From contig NZ_JAJTUT010000003.1 in the NCBI RefSeq assembly GCF_022399565.1, forward strand, positions 62,001 to 126,000: 64,000 nt of DNA, in the 5' to 3' direction. The position numbers and the translations under genes were made by a program. The notes below the pieces were generated by a model, which did not search any database, was not told where the DNA came from, and saw only the letters and a list, made by a program, of their open reading frames with translations. The stretch is from Flavobacterium algicola. GTDB taxonomy: Bacteria > Bacteroidota > Bacteroidia > Flavobacteriales > Flavobacteriaceae. Positions 27,356-36,094 of the stretch are shown one piece after another. Numbering within the stretch: position 1 is the first letter of the stretch; every line of letters starts with the position of its first letter.

Positions 27356-27541
27356 ATGAAAAGAAAACTATTTACGAAAAGTGCGACTACAACACTTTTT
27401 TTAATTATTCAAAAAAAGTGTCTTTTAATTAGGCGGAGCAATACTACTCCAATTCTAGAATTTACTAGAAAATCACACAGAGCATTAACTGCTTTATTTA
27501 ATAAATCATCTTTTAATTTTATTCCCTATCACTATGTTTAA
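27356..27541 (+). CDS. 61-codon leader ORF overlapping the FAS1 gene start
   Basis: This short ORF begins MKRKLFTKSATTTLFLII. Its start is preceded by ACTAACCAATATTTATCC, an A/C-rich leader like those often seen before flavobacterial SusC starts. It ends at TAA 27539-27541, overlapping the FAS1 ATG (27534) by 8 nt in another frame, so translation could be coupled. An inverted repeat lies inside it (27392-27421). I recognise no domain. It could be a leader peptide, the remnant of a deleted gene, or chance. Confidence 0.3.
   Translation: MKRKLFTKSATTTLFLIIQKKCLLIRRSNTTPILEFTRKSHRALTALFNKSSFNFIPYHYV
27392..27425 (+). promoter_or_regulatory. Hairpin in the FAS1-SusC operon leader
   Basis: ACACTTTTTTT (27392-27402) and AAAAAAAGTGT (27411-27421) are perfect 11-bp arms around AATTATTC, followed by CTTTT. 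It lies inside the leader about 220 nt after the predicted transcription start. It may attenuate transcription or stabilise the mRNA. Confidence 0.4.
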
Positions 27542-28988
27542 GTTAAAATTAAAAATTCAACAAATTATTTGCCTCGTAGCAGCCTTATTACTTGTAGGTT
27601 GTTCAGATGAGGAACGAGAAACAGCAAAAGCTGTAAGTGTGTATAGAATTGTTAAGGAAGATACTGGTAATTACAGTTACTTGGCAGCTGCTATAGATCG
27701 AGCAGGCTTGAAAGACCTATTAGATAGTGACGAAAGCAACGTTACATTACTTGCGCCAACTAACCAAGCCTTTATAGATGCTGGTTTTGCAAATGTAAAC
27801 ACTATTAGAATTACAGACCCAGCGTTACTGGCAAAAGTTTTACAATACCATATCATCGAGAATAAGTTTGAAACAAGTACTATTGTAGGTCCACAATCTA
27901 TTACTAGTTTGGATGATAATGAACTGTTTTTTGATAAAAGAACAATGACTGGTAGCGTAGAGGGCAAGCCCGTTACACTAATTGATTTTTATGTAAATGG
28001 AGCTGATATATTAAGTAAAGATATCTTCGCTACAAACGGAAATGTGCAACTTATCAATAAATTACTAGTTCCAAAAACGACGAAGAATATTATGCAAGCG
28101 ATGACAGCAAGAGCTGATTATTCGCTATTTGTAGCGGCTGTTAATAGAGCTAGTTTAGGAAGTGTAAATTATGCTGCTCAACTTTCATCTACAACTAATT
28201 ATACTGTATTTGCTCCAACCAATGCTGCAATTACAGAGTTCTTATTAGGTAAATACAGCACTGAAGCTAAAATAGCTACTATTGATCCCAATATTATTGC
28301 CTCTGAATTAGTGGGGAATCATATTATTCTGAACGCCTACTTTAGTTATAACTTACTATTTAGTCCACTATCATTGAATCAAGGTAAGATCACTGTCAGT
28401 TCTGTTAAGTACTATAATGCTGCAAATTCTGTTGCAGGTACAAATACGGTGTTGAATGGTAGTTTATTAATCAGAAACAATGCTAACGAAATGGTGTCGA
28501 ATGGATTTGTAAATGGGACAACTACTGTTTTTGCACTTCCAACGTCGCTTACTTTATTTGAAACTATCCAAGCAAATTTGAACTTGACCTATTTGATGGC
28601 TGCAATCGAAAGAGCAAGTGCCTCAGGTATAGATCTTAAAGGAATGCTATCTTCATCTGGAGAGCAGACATTATACGCTCCTACCAACCAAGCTTTTAGA
28701 AATGAAGGATATGAGTCAGTTGACATAATTTATGCTACTAGTCCTGAAATTTTAGCAGAATTGCTAACCAAGCATGTTTTTGCTGGCTATATCTATTCTA
28801 ATTCTTATCCAGTGGGTAAATACACTGTGGAGAGTATCAGTGGTGTACCAGTTGAGTTTGACACCTCGTCCGACTTAGGTGTTTTTGGTGCCAAAGGGCC
28901 TCTAAATTTGTTATACGGGGCTGTTACTACAAAGGATGAAATAAGGACTAATGGTGTTTTTAATATTATTAATCAAGTCATTAAATAG
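27534..28988 (+). CDS. Triple FAS1 (fasciclin) domain lipoprotein
   Basis: This 484-aa protein begins MFKLKLKIQQIICLVAALLLVGCSDE (in pieces), with lipobox LVGC. Three FAS1 repeats are visible from their conserved 'TLLAPTNQAF' motif: LLAPTNQAFIDAGF near residue 73, VFAPTNAAITEF near 230 and LYAPTNQAFRNEGY near 382. They are preceded by YLAAAIDRA, LFVAAVNRA and YLMAAIERA. It starts the operon, 11 bp before SusC. FAS1 proteins are adhesion modules, and in Bacteroidota PULs they occur as surface lipoproteins next to SusCD. It probably helps capture glycan at the outer membrane; that role is inferred from position. The start is supported by the signal peptide. Confidence 0.88.
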   Translation: MFKLKLKIQQIICLVAALLLVGCSDEERETAKAVSVYRIVKEDTGNYSYLAAAIDRAGLKDLLDSDESNVTLLAPTNQAFIDAGFANVNTIRITDPALLAKVLQYHIIENKFETSTIVGPQSITSLDDNELFFDKRTMTGSVEGKPVTLIDFYVNGADILSKDIFATNGNVQLINKLLVPKTTKNIMQAMTARADYSLFVAAVNRASLGSVNYAAQLSSTTNYTVFAPTNAAITEFLLGKYSTEAKIATIDPNIIASELVGNHIILNAYFSYNLLFSPLSLNQGKITVSSVKYYNAANSVAGTNTVLNGSLLIRNNANEMVSNGFVNGTTTVFALPTSLTLFETIQANLNLTYLMAAIERASASGIDLKGMLSSSGEQTLYAPTNQAFRNEGYESVDIIYATSPEILAELLTKHVFAGYIYSNSYPVGKYTVESISGVPVEFDTSSDLGVFGAKGPLNLLYGAVTTKDEIRTNGVFNIINQVIK

Positions 28989-28999
28989 CATATAAAAAG

Positions 29000-31900
29000 A
29001 TGAAGAAAAACGTAAAAATAAAAAGTAGTACTAGTGGTGTTTTCAAAATCACTAAAAATTACAATTGGCTTGTTCTCTTTTTGTTGGTATTTTTTAATAT
29101 CAATATTGCTACAGCACAAGAAAGAGTAATCACAGGAATTGTAGTTGATAATGCTGGTCAAGGTGTACCGGGCGCAGGAGTGAAGGTTAAAAATTCAAAG
29201 GTTTATGCTGCAACCTCTATAGATGGTAAATTTAGTATTAAGGCTGATAATAAATCGGTACTTCAATTTACATCTATTGGATTTGTAAGTAAAGAAGTTC
29301 TTGTGGGGAATAAATCTTCAGTTAATGTGACTTTAGATGAGGATTCACAAAACCTTAATGAGGTAATCGTTCAGACGGGTTACGGAACAACTAAGAAAAT
29401 GGATTTAGCAGGATCTGTAGGAACCGTTAATGTTGTTGATTTACAAAAAGCACCCGTACGTTCTTTTGAAGAAGCACTTGCCGGAAGGGTAGCAGGAGTT
29501 CAAGTTATAGCGGGTGATGGTCAACCTGGAGATGCATTGAATATTGTGATTAGAGGAAATAACTCTATCAATAACAGTAATTCACCTCTATATGTAATCG
29601 ATGGTTTTCCTATCGAAGATCCAGATAATAATGCAATTAACCCAGCAGAAATTGAGAGTATAGATATCCTTAAAGATGCTTCGGCAACCTCTATCTATGG
29701 ATCAAGAGGTGCAAATGGGGTAATTGTAATTACAACCAAAAGAGGTAAAGTAGGAGCGCCTACAATTAGCTATAATCAATATTACGGTATCAATCAGATA
29801 ACCAATAAGGTTGACCTGATGAATCCTTATGAATTTGTAAGACTTCAGGCTGATATTGATCCAGTTAGAGCTGCTAATACTTACTTTAAAGATGGTAAGA
29901 CTTTGGAGTCTTATAGAGGAGTCGAAGGGGCCGATTTTCAAACGAAAGTATTTAGACCTGCAGCTTTTCAAAATCATTACATTTCTATGACTGGTGGTAC
30001 AAAAGATACACGTTATTCTGTTTCAGGATCTATTACCGATCAAGAAGGAATTATCATCAATAGTGGATTTCAACGTTACCAAGCTAGAGCGACTCTAGAC
30101 CAACAAGTGAATGATAATTTTAAAGTAGGAACAAATATTAATTATTCTGCTTCAAAATCATTTGGTCAAACACCTCGTAGTCAAAATAATGATGGTGGAA
30201 ACAATGTTGCATTCAATTTGATGTACCAAGTTTGGGGGTACCGTCCTATTAGTGGATCAACTTTTAGTGTAGATGATTTATACGATGAGTTTATAGACGA
30301 AGAGACACTTGAAGAAGGTGTCTTTACTAGAGATTTAGTAAATCCTGTCGCTTCTTTTCAAAATGAGTACAGAGGTTCATTCAACAACACCTTTACAGGT
30401 AATTTATATGCAGAATATCAATTTAGTAAAGCATTAAAATACAGAATAACAGGGGGTGCTAATATCACTAATACGCGAAATGAAAATTTTTACAATTCAA
30501 AAACACGCAGAGGATCAGGAGAAGTTCTTGGAGTAAATGGTAGTATTGGTTTTGGAGATAGAAAAGATTATTCTGTTGAAAATGTTTTGACTTTTGACAA
30601 ATCTTTCAATAAAAATCACCGACTAACTTTAACAGGGGTATATAGTTTTCAAACAAATAGCTCACAAAATTACGGTTATAGCGCAAACAATGTTCAAAAT
30701 GAAAATTTGGGTATGGCAGCATTAGGGGGAGTTTTGAATACATATTCACAAACTTATTCAAATACCTCTACTTATAGGTTACAATCTTATGCCGCGAGAG
30801 CAAGTTATCAATTAGCAGGAGGTAAGTATATTTTTGGAGGTACGATTCGTGCAGATGGTTCTTCAAAATTTTCTCAAGAGAATCGCTATGGTGTATTTCC
30901 AGCAGGATCATTTGCCTGGAAATTTAATCAAGAGCAGTTTATTAAAAAACAAAATATCTTCTCAACAGGAAAATTAAGAGCAAGTTATGGTGTAGTAGGT
31001 AATAATAGAGTTGGAGATTTCGCTTACGTATCACTTATTTCTCAGTTAGCTGGTGGAAGACCACAGTATTACGGATTTGGGTCTGATATGAGTAATGCCA
31101 ACCTAACTTATTTCATAAGCACTTTAGGAAATGAAAATGTAAAATGGGAAAGCACTAGACAAGTTGACGCTGGTCTAGAAGTTGGTTTCATGAAAGATCG
31201 ATTATTGGTAGAGGTTGATTATTATAAAAAAACCACTTTCGACCTTTTATTAAATTCTAAACTCGCAGGAAGTGTTGGTAGTCCAACTAATATTATTAAT
31301 AATATTGGTACCATTACCAATCAAGGATTTGAGTTTACATTAAACTCTACAAACATCAAAAGCAAAAATTTCAACTGGAACACTAGTTTCAATATCTCAT
31401 TCAATAGAAATAGAATCGAGGAATTAAGTGGTGGAGATGATTATCTGGAAAGAAACGTAGGAGGTGCAGGTAATGCAATGAATACTGTTGTAGGTTATAT
31501 TTCGCAAGTAGGAAAACCAATTACAGCAATGTACGGCTTTGTATATGAAGGAAATTATCAGGTAGAGGATTTTAATATACAACCGAATGGTTCTTATTTA
31601 CTAAAACCAAATGTACCTTATGGAATCGGTGGAGAAATTGGACAAACAGCTACAACTGTTCAACCTGGAGATCCAAAATACAAAGATGTAAATGGAGATG
31701 GTTTGGTAAATAATAATGATAAAACGATTATCGGTAATCCTTTTCCAGTACATATTGGGGGGATGAGTAATAACTTCAAATACAAACAACTTGATTTAAA
31801 TGTTTTCATGCAATGGTCCTATGGTAATGATACCTATAACGCAAACCGTTTGTACCTAGAAGGTGGGACACCAACAGGCTTTAACGGAAATCAGTTTGCT

Positions 31901-32242
31901 TCTTATGCTGATCGTTGGACAGAGGAAAATAGAAGTAATACTATGTACAGAGCAAATGCTACTGGTACTAGAGTTTATTCTACTCGTTTTGTTGAAGACG
32001 CGTCTTTTATTAGATTGAAAACAATCCAGTTAGGGTACAATTTTACGCCAGAGATGAGTGCTAAATTAAAATTGAAATCGCTTAGGATGTACGTTTCTGC
32101 TCAAAATTTGTTCACTTGGACCAACTATTCAGCAACAGATCCTGAAAATTCAACTAAAGGTAATACGCTTACTGCAGGTTATGATTTTTCGGCCTATCCT
32201 AGAGCATTGACAGTAACAGCAGGTTTTAATATTTCATTATAA
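29000..32242 (+). CDS. SusC-like TonB-dependent outer-membrane transporter
   Basis: This is a 1080-aa transporter with a signal peptide ending NIATAQ. Residues ~45-120 form a carboxypeptidase D regulatory-like domain (VITGIVVDNAGQGVPGAGVKV). Residues ~125-245 form a TonB plug with NEVIVQTGYGTTKKMDLAGSV (in pieces), VIRGNNSINNSNSPLYVIDGFP and the SusC signature DILKDASATSIYGSRGANGVI. A 22-strand barrel runs to the C-terminus, ending FNISL. It imports oligosaccharides together with the SusD lipoprotein 12 bp downstream. It sits second in the FAS1-SusC-SusD-DUF5017 operon under regulatory copy A. The specific glycan is not readable from the sequence. Confidence 0.96.
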   Translation: MKKNVKIKSSTSGVFKITKNYNWLVLFLLVFFNINIATAQERVITGIVVDNAGQGVPGAGVKVKNSKVYAATSIDGKFSIKADNKSVLQFTSIGFVSKEVLVGNKSSVNVTLDEDSQNLNEVIVQTGYGTTKKMDLAGSVGTVNVVDLQKAPVRSFEEALAGRVAGVQVIAGDGQPGDALNIVIRGNNSINNSNSPLYVIDGFPIEDPDNNAINPAEIESIDILKDASATSIYGSRGANGVIVITTKRGKVGAPTISYNQYYGINQITNKVDLMNPYEFVRLQADIDPVRAANTYFKDGKTLESYRGVEGADFQTKVFRPAAFQNHYISMTGGTKDTRYSVSGSITDQEGIIINSGFQRYQARATLDQQVNDNFKVGTNINYSASKSFGQTPRSQNNDGGNNVAFNLMYQVWGYRPISGSTFSVDDLYDEFIDEETLEEGVFTRDLVNPVASFQNEYRGSFNNTFTGNLYAEYQFSKALKYRITGGANITNTRNENFYNSKTRRGSGEVLGVNGSIGFGDRKDYSVENVLTFDKSFNKNHRLTLTGVYSFQTNSSQNYGYSANNVQNENLGMAALGGVLNTYSQTYSNTSTYRLQSYAARASYQLAGGKYIFGGTIRADGSSKFSQENRYGVFPAGSFAWKFNQEQFIKKQNIFSTGKLRASYGVVGNNRVGDFAYVSLISQLAGGRPQYYGFGSDMSNANLTYFISTLGNENVKWESTRQVDAGLEVGFMKDRLLVEVDYYKKTTFDLLLNSKLAGSVGSPTNIINNIGTITNQGFEFTLNSTNIKSKNFNWNTSFNISFNRNRIEELSGGDDYLERNVGGAGNAMNTVVGYISQVGKPITAMYGFVYEGNYQVEDFNIQPNGSYLLKPNVPYGIGGEIGQTATTVQPGDPKYKDVNGDGLVNNNDKTIIGNPFPVHIGGMSNNFKYKQLDLNVFMQWSYGNDTYNANRLYLEGGTPTGFNGNQFASYADRWTEENRSNTMYRANATGTRVYSTRFVEDASFIRLKTIQLGYNFTPEMSAKLKLKSLRMYVSAQNLFTWTNYSATDPENSTKGNTLTAGYDFSAYPRALTVTAGFNISL

Positions 32243-32254
32243 AAACGAATCAAA

Positions 32255-34333
32255 ATGAAAAAGAAAATAATCACACTAATAGCTTTAAGCAGCATTTTAA
32301 GTTTTAACTCCTGCTCCGATTTTCTGGATACAGAGCCTACTAGTATCACATTAGAAACCTATTTTAATAATGAGTTTGAGCTTAATACTTTTTTAAATGG
32401 TGTCTATGACCCCATGAATAGCACCAATTTTTACTCGTCCAATTATCAGATGATTATGGCGCAAAGTACAGATGAGTCTTATAATAGATCAGGTGTTACA
32501 GGTTCTACTGTAGGAACCTATACTGCTTTACCTTCTAATACTGACCTTTCTAATTTTTGGAATACACTTTACGTTGGAATTAATAGAGCAAATACTTTAC
32601 TAGAAAATATAGACAAGGTACCCGATCTGACTCCAGAACGCAAAAATATATTTCTTGGAGAAACCAGGTTTCTAAGAGCGTATTACTTGTTTATAGCAAC
32701 ACAATGTTTTGGCGATGTTCCCTTAAGAACAAATTCGGTTACTACACCAGCCGATACTCATATTGCTTTTACGACTCAAAAGGAAGTTTATGATTTTGTA
32801 ATTGCAGAGATGACTGCAGCAGAACAATTATTGAGCAAACAGACACCTACTACGATTGTTCCTTACCAGAGTGGTAGAGTGACCAATACGACAGTTCAAG
32901 GGATTCTTGCAAGAGCTTGTTTGTATGCAGCAGGTAATCCTATTAATGATACTAAAAGGTATGCTGAGGCAAAAACTTGGGCTCAAAAAGTAATAACATC
33001 AGGATTTCACAAATTGAACCCAAATTATGAGCAAGTATTTATCAATCACTCTCAAGATCTTTATGATGTAGCCAACAAAGAGAGCATGTGGGAAGTAGAA
33101 TTTCACGCAGATCCATCTAACTCTGATCTTAGAGAAGGGATGAATGCAAATGCAATGCTTGTACCTCAGTACAATGGTATTACACCAAGTATGGGTAAAG
33201 GTTTATGTCAAGTTTTAGGTACTGCTATCTTGTATAGAAGTTATCAATCGTATTATAATTCTATCGTTTCTACTGACTTATCACCAGATAAGAGAAGAGA
33301 TATCAATCTAGCTCCTTGGAGTTATACAGGTGGAAACGCGACTACAGATGCTATCAAAAGAGATGTAGCTTGGAACGCTTGGTGGGGTAGATGGCCTGGA
33401 AAATGGAAGAGAGAAAATGAATTGATTGCCTTCAATAACCAATCGTCACAAAACTGGCCAATCATTCGTTATGCTGATGTTATGTTAATGTATGCTGAGG
33501 CAGATAATGAGGTAAATGGACCAACAGTTGAATCGATTAATTTAGTCAATCAAATTAGATCGAGAGCTTATGGGACTTTATCGGCAACAAATAGTATAGA
33601 ACTTACTATTACATCTGGAGGAAGCGGTTATACTATCGCTCCTACAGAAATTACAACAATAGGAGGGACTAGTACTCAAAAAGCAACTATAGGAACAACA
33701 TTAGTTGGTGGTGCTGTAACCACTCTTACTATGAGTAACCCTGGTGCTTATGCTACATTACCAAGTACGATCTATTTGGGTACACAATGGGAAGCAAACA
33801 AAACCTTTATCACTAACTCAAATGTTGTTAACCCAAGTAATGGTTTGCTTTATAGAGTGACTACTGCTGGAGTATCGACATCGGTAGCTCCTACGCATAC
33901 TTCAGGTGCATCTACAGCAGCTTCAACAGGTGCTGCATTTACTTATGTTGGCGTTGCTGCACAAGCTACTGCTGTTAAGGTAACTGGAATTTTATCCTCT
34001 GCTCAAACAGCATCAAAGGAAGAATTTAAAAAAGTAATACAAGACGAGCGCATGCGCGAATTGTGTTATGAAGCGGTTAGAAAAAGAGACTTAATTCGCT
34101 GGGGATTATTAGTATCAAAGGTTAAAGAAATGGGGGATCTAGCTAATAATGGAAGTTTAGAAAGATTTCCTAATAATGTTCAAATGATCATAGCGGCTCC
34201 AACATCTTCTTCTTTTAGAGTAATTGCTGCCAACTCAGGTTTAAATATTAGTGAGAAATGGAATTTGTTACCTATTCCGCTAGATGAGATTTCGAATAAT
34301 AGATTTTCTAAACAAAATATTGGTTTCCAATAA
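32255..34333 (+). CDS. SusD-like lipoprotein with an inserted ~130-aa module
   Basis: This is a 692-aa surface glycan-binding lipoprotein (signal MKKKIITLIALSSILSFNSC). It has SusD features: NTLLENIDKVPDLTPERKNIFLGETRFLRAYYLF (in pieces), a TPR-like helical core, YADVMLMYAEADNEVNGP, and a C-terminal DERMRELCYEAVRKRDLIRWG. Between NQIRSRAYGTLSATNSI and the last motif lies an insert at about residues 448-577. It has a Gly/Ser/Thr-rich repeat (ITSGGSGYTIAPTEI) and a second part starting at W512 (WEANKTFITNSNVVNP, then NGLLYRVTTAGVS). SusD proteins lack this, and its sequence resembles phage-tail or CBM-like modules. It forms the lid on the SusC pore and binds the incoming glycan. Confidence 0.94.
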   Translation: MKKKIITLIALSSILSFNSCSDFLDTEPTSITLETYFNNEFELNTFLNGVYDPMNSTNFYSSNYQMIMAQSTDESYNRSGVTGSTVGTYTALPSNTDLSNFWNTLYVGINRANTLLENIDKVPDLTPERKNIFLGETRFLRAYYLFIATQCFGDVPLRTNSVTTPADTHIAFTTQKEVYDFVIAEMTAAEQLLSKQTPTTIVPYQSGRVTNTTVQGILARACLYAAGNPINDTKRYAEAKTWAQKVITSGFHKLNPNYEQVFINHSQDLYDVANKESMWEVEFHADPSNSDLREGMNANAMLVPQYNGITPSMGKGLCQVLGTAILYRSYQSYYNSIVSTDLSPDKRRDINLAPWSYTGGNATTDAIKRDVAWNAWWGRWPGKWKRENELIAFNNQSSQNWPIIRYADVMLMYAEADNEVNGPTVESINLVNQIRSRAYGTLSATNSIELTITSGGSGYTIAPTEITTIGGTSTQKATIGTTLVGGAVTTLTMSNPGAYATLPSTIYLGTQWEANKTFITNSNVVNPSNGLLYRVTTAGVSTSVAPTHTSGASTAASTGAAFTYVGVAAQATAVKVTGILSSAQTASKEEFKKVIQDERMRELCYEAVRKRDLIRWGLLVSKVKEMGDLANNGSLERFPNNVQMIIAAPTSSSFRVIAANSGLNISEKWNLLPIPLDEISNNRFSKQNIGFQ

Positions 34334-34351
34334 TTAAATAAAATTAGTACG

Positions 34352-35263
34352 ATGAAAAAGATAATTTATACGATTATGATTTTAGGTATTATTGTGACAT
34401 CTTGCAGTGATATCGATGTAGAAACCCCTGATTTTCAAGCTAGCTTAGGTAGTTTGAATTATAAAGTAGGAGACACAGTTAAATTTTCTATTACTGGGAA
34501 ATCTGATTATGCTTACTTTTTTTCGGGAGAGTTAGGAAAAGAATATAGTAAACGTTCTATCTATGAAAATGAAGTAAATGGAGAGGCAGAATTTTCATTT
34601 AATAGTAATGTAACTCAGGGAGCAGCAGGTGTTAGTAATTTAAGTATATTAGTTTCAAATGACTTTAATAGCCTTTACGATAAGGTGAATGTAGAAAAAG
34701 CAACTTGGATAGATATTACAAACAAAGTAGCCTTGGGAACAAGTACAACAAATGTGGTATCTGGTGTTGTAGATTTGACATCCTACCAATCGCCAGGCAA
34801 ACCCTTATTTATAGCGTACAGGTATCTAGGTCAAAATACAGCAACATTAAAGCAGCAGACTTGGACAGTGGGATTGTTTTCGTTTAAAACCAAACATGCA
34901 GATGGTGAAGTATATGTTAACGCAGCATCTTATTATGACGCATCATTTACAGCTGTTGATTTAAATGGGGGTGACGTTAACTGGAGTATTGGTTCAAGTG
35001 CCTTAACACACGTAGGGGTGGCAGCAGGTAATGAAGATGATAATGATTGGGCAATTTCTAAAGCAATCAATCTTAAAATTGCAACTGGAGATGCAGAAGG
35101 TGTAGAAACAATTAGAACATTAAACACTGGATTTACGCCAACAGAATATTCTTATGTGTATAATAAAGCAGGGACGTACAAGGCAACCATGGTAGCAGCC
35201 AATGCTACTTCTGAAGGTAGAAAAGAGAAAATTTCTGAATTTGCAATTGTAGTGACAGAATAA
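34352..35263 (+). CDS. DUF5017-like surface lipoprotein (SusE/F position)
   Basis: This 303-aa lipoprotein (MKKIIYTIMILGIIVTSCSDIDVE) is the last gene of the FAS1-SusC-SusD operon, 18 bp after SusD. The pattern QASLGSLNYKVGDTVKFSITGKSDYAYFFSGELGKEY (in pieces), then TWIDITNKV and LFIAYRYLGQNTATLKQQTWTVGLFSFKTKH, fits what I know of DUF5017. That family occurs in the SusE/SusF slot of Bacteroidota PULs and is all-beta. It is probably a surface glycan-binding protein. A terminator follows 24 bp after its stop. The family call is from memory of the motif; position and lipobox are seen directly. Confidence 0.75.
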   Translation: MKKIIYTIMILGIIVTSCSDIDVETPDFQASLGSLNYKVGDTVKFSITGKSDYAYFFSGELGKEYSKRSIYENEVNGEAEFSFNSNVTQGAAGVSNLSILVSNDFNSLYDKVNVEKATWIDITNKVALGTSTTNVVSGVVDLTSYQSPGKPLFIAYRYLGQNTATLKQQTWTVGLFSFKTKHADGEVYVNAASYYDASFTAVDLNGGDVNWSIGSSALTHVGVAAGNEDDNDWAISKAINLKIATGDAEGVETIRTLNTGFTPTEYSYVYNKAGTYKATMVAANATSEGRKEKISEFAIVVTE

Positions 35264-35286
35264 CTTTCAATAATAACCAAAACCAA

Positions 35287-35323
35287 AGGGGAATGAGCAC
35301 TATGCTTGTTCCTCTTTTTTTTT
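35287..35323 (+). terminator. Terminator of the FAS1-SusC-SusD operon
   Basis: AGGGGAATGAGCA (35287-35299) pairs with TGCTTGTTCCTCT (35303-35315), including G-T pairs, around CTA. Eight or more T follow. Confidence 0.8.
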
Positions 35324-35986
35324 GTCGAAAATTATAGCCGTACAATATTCGACTTTAATAATGTAATAGCTGTCTGCTCAACACTCGAAGATGACCTTTT
35401 AAGGTGATTTTAGAAATTTTTTTAGATACATATACTTCAATGTGATTGTATTATACTCACGATTCAATTTTTTAAGAGCTGTTTTTTGAAATTTCACACA
35501 ATTGGTTTAGTTCTAAAATTATTCCGTACGAAGTTTATTTAGAGTCTGAAGGTGAAGATAAGTAGTTCACGTAATTGAATTAACTCAAAAGTTGCCTTTT
35601 ATAAATAACAAGCTCTATCAATAATGTAAAGTAGGAAGTGTATGAATCATCTTAAGAGAATGCTCTAGTTACAGTTGAGGTTTTTACATTATAGGAGTAC
35701 TTAGACGTTGTAAGATTTATGCTGGCACTGTCTGTTATAGATTAAGTTTTTTTAAAAAATATCGGCATTTATAAGTGATAAATTGAAGTCTAAGTAGGAT
35801 ATTAATGATTTTATTATCGAATGTTATTGTATTTAACTTTATCGCACTCTTGGCGATTATTAACTCATATTCCTTTGATAGCTATTAAGTTTTTAACCTT
35901 TCGAACAAAATGAATATAGTTACCATTTGTTATGAAAGAAATACTTGTATTGCTTTCTTACTAATTACATTCTGCTACAATTGGGC

Positions 35987-36028
35987 ACAAAAAAAATGCG
36001 GTAGTAACTGTAAAATTACTACCGCATT
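35987..36028 (-). terminator. Terminator of the leftward SusC-SusD operon
   Basis: AATGCGGTAGTAA (35995-36007) and TTACTACCGCATT (36016-36028) form a perfect 13-bp stem. The A-run at 35988-35996 is a T-run on the minus strand, 66 bp after the SusD stop. Confidence 0.9.
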
Positions 36029-36094
36029 AACAAACAATCTACTAACTAAAACTCTAAAACTATCTTTGTAGGGAAATTAAATTCCCCATTGTAT

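Larger units (their letters stand above)
35264..36094. other. 830-bp convergent intergenic region between the two SusCD operons
   Basis: It contains the two terminators that end the converging operons and otherwise AT-rich sequence. I see no ORF with a recognisable product and no repeat. A convergent gap normally needs no promoter, so its length is unexplained. Confidence 0.5.
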
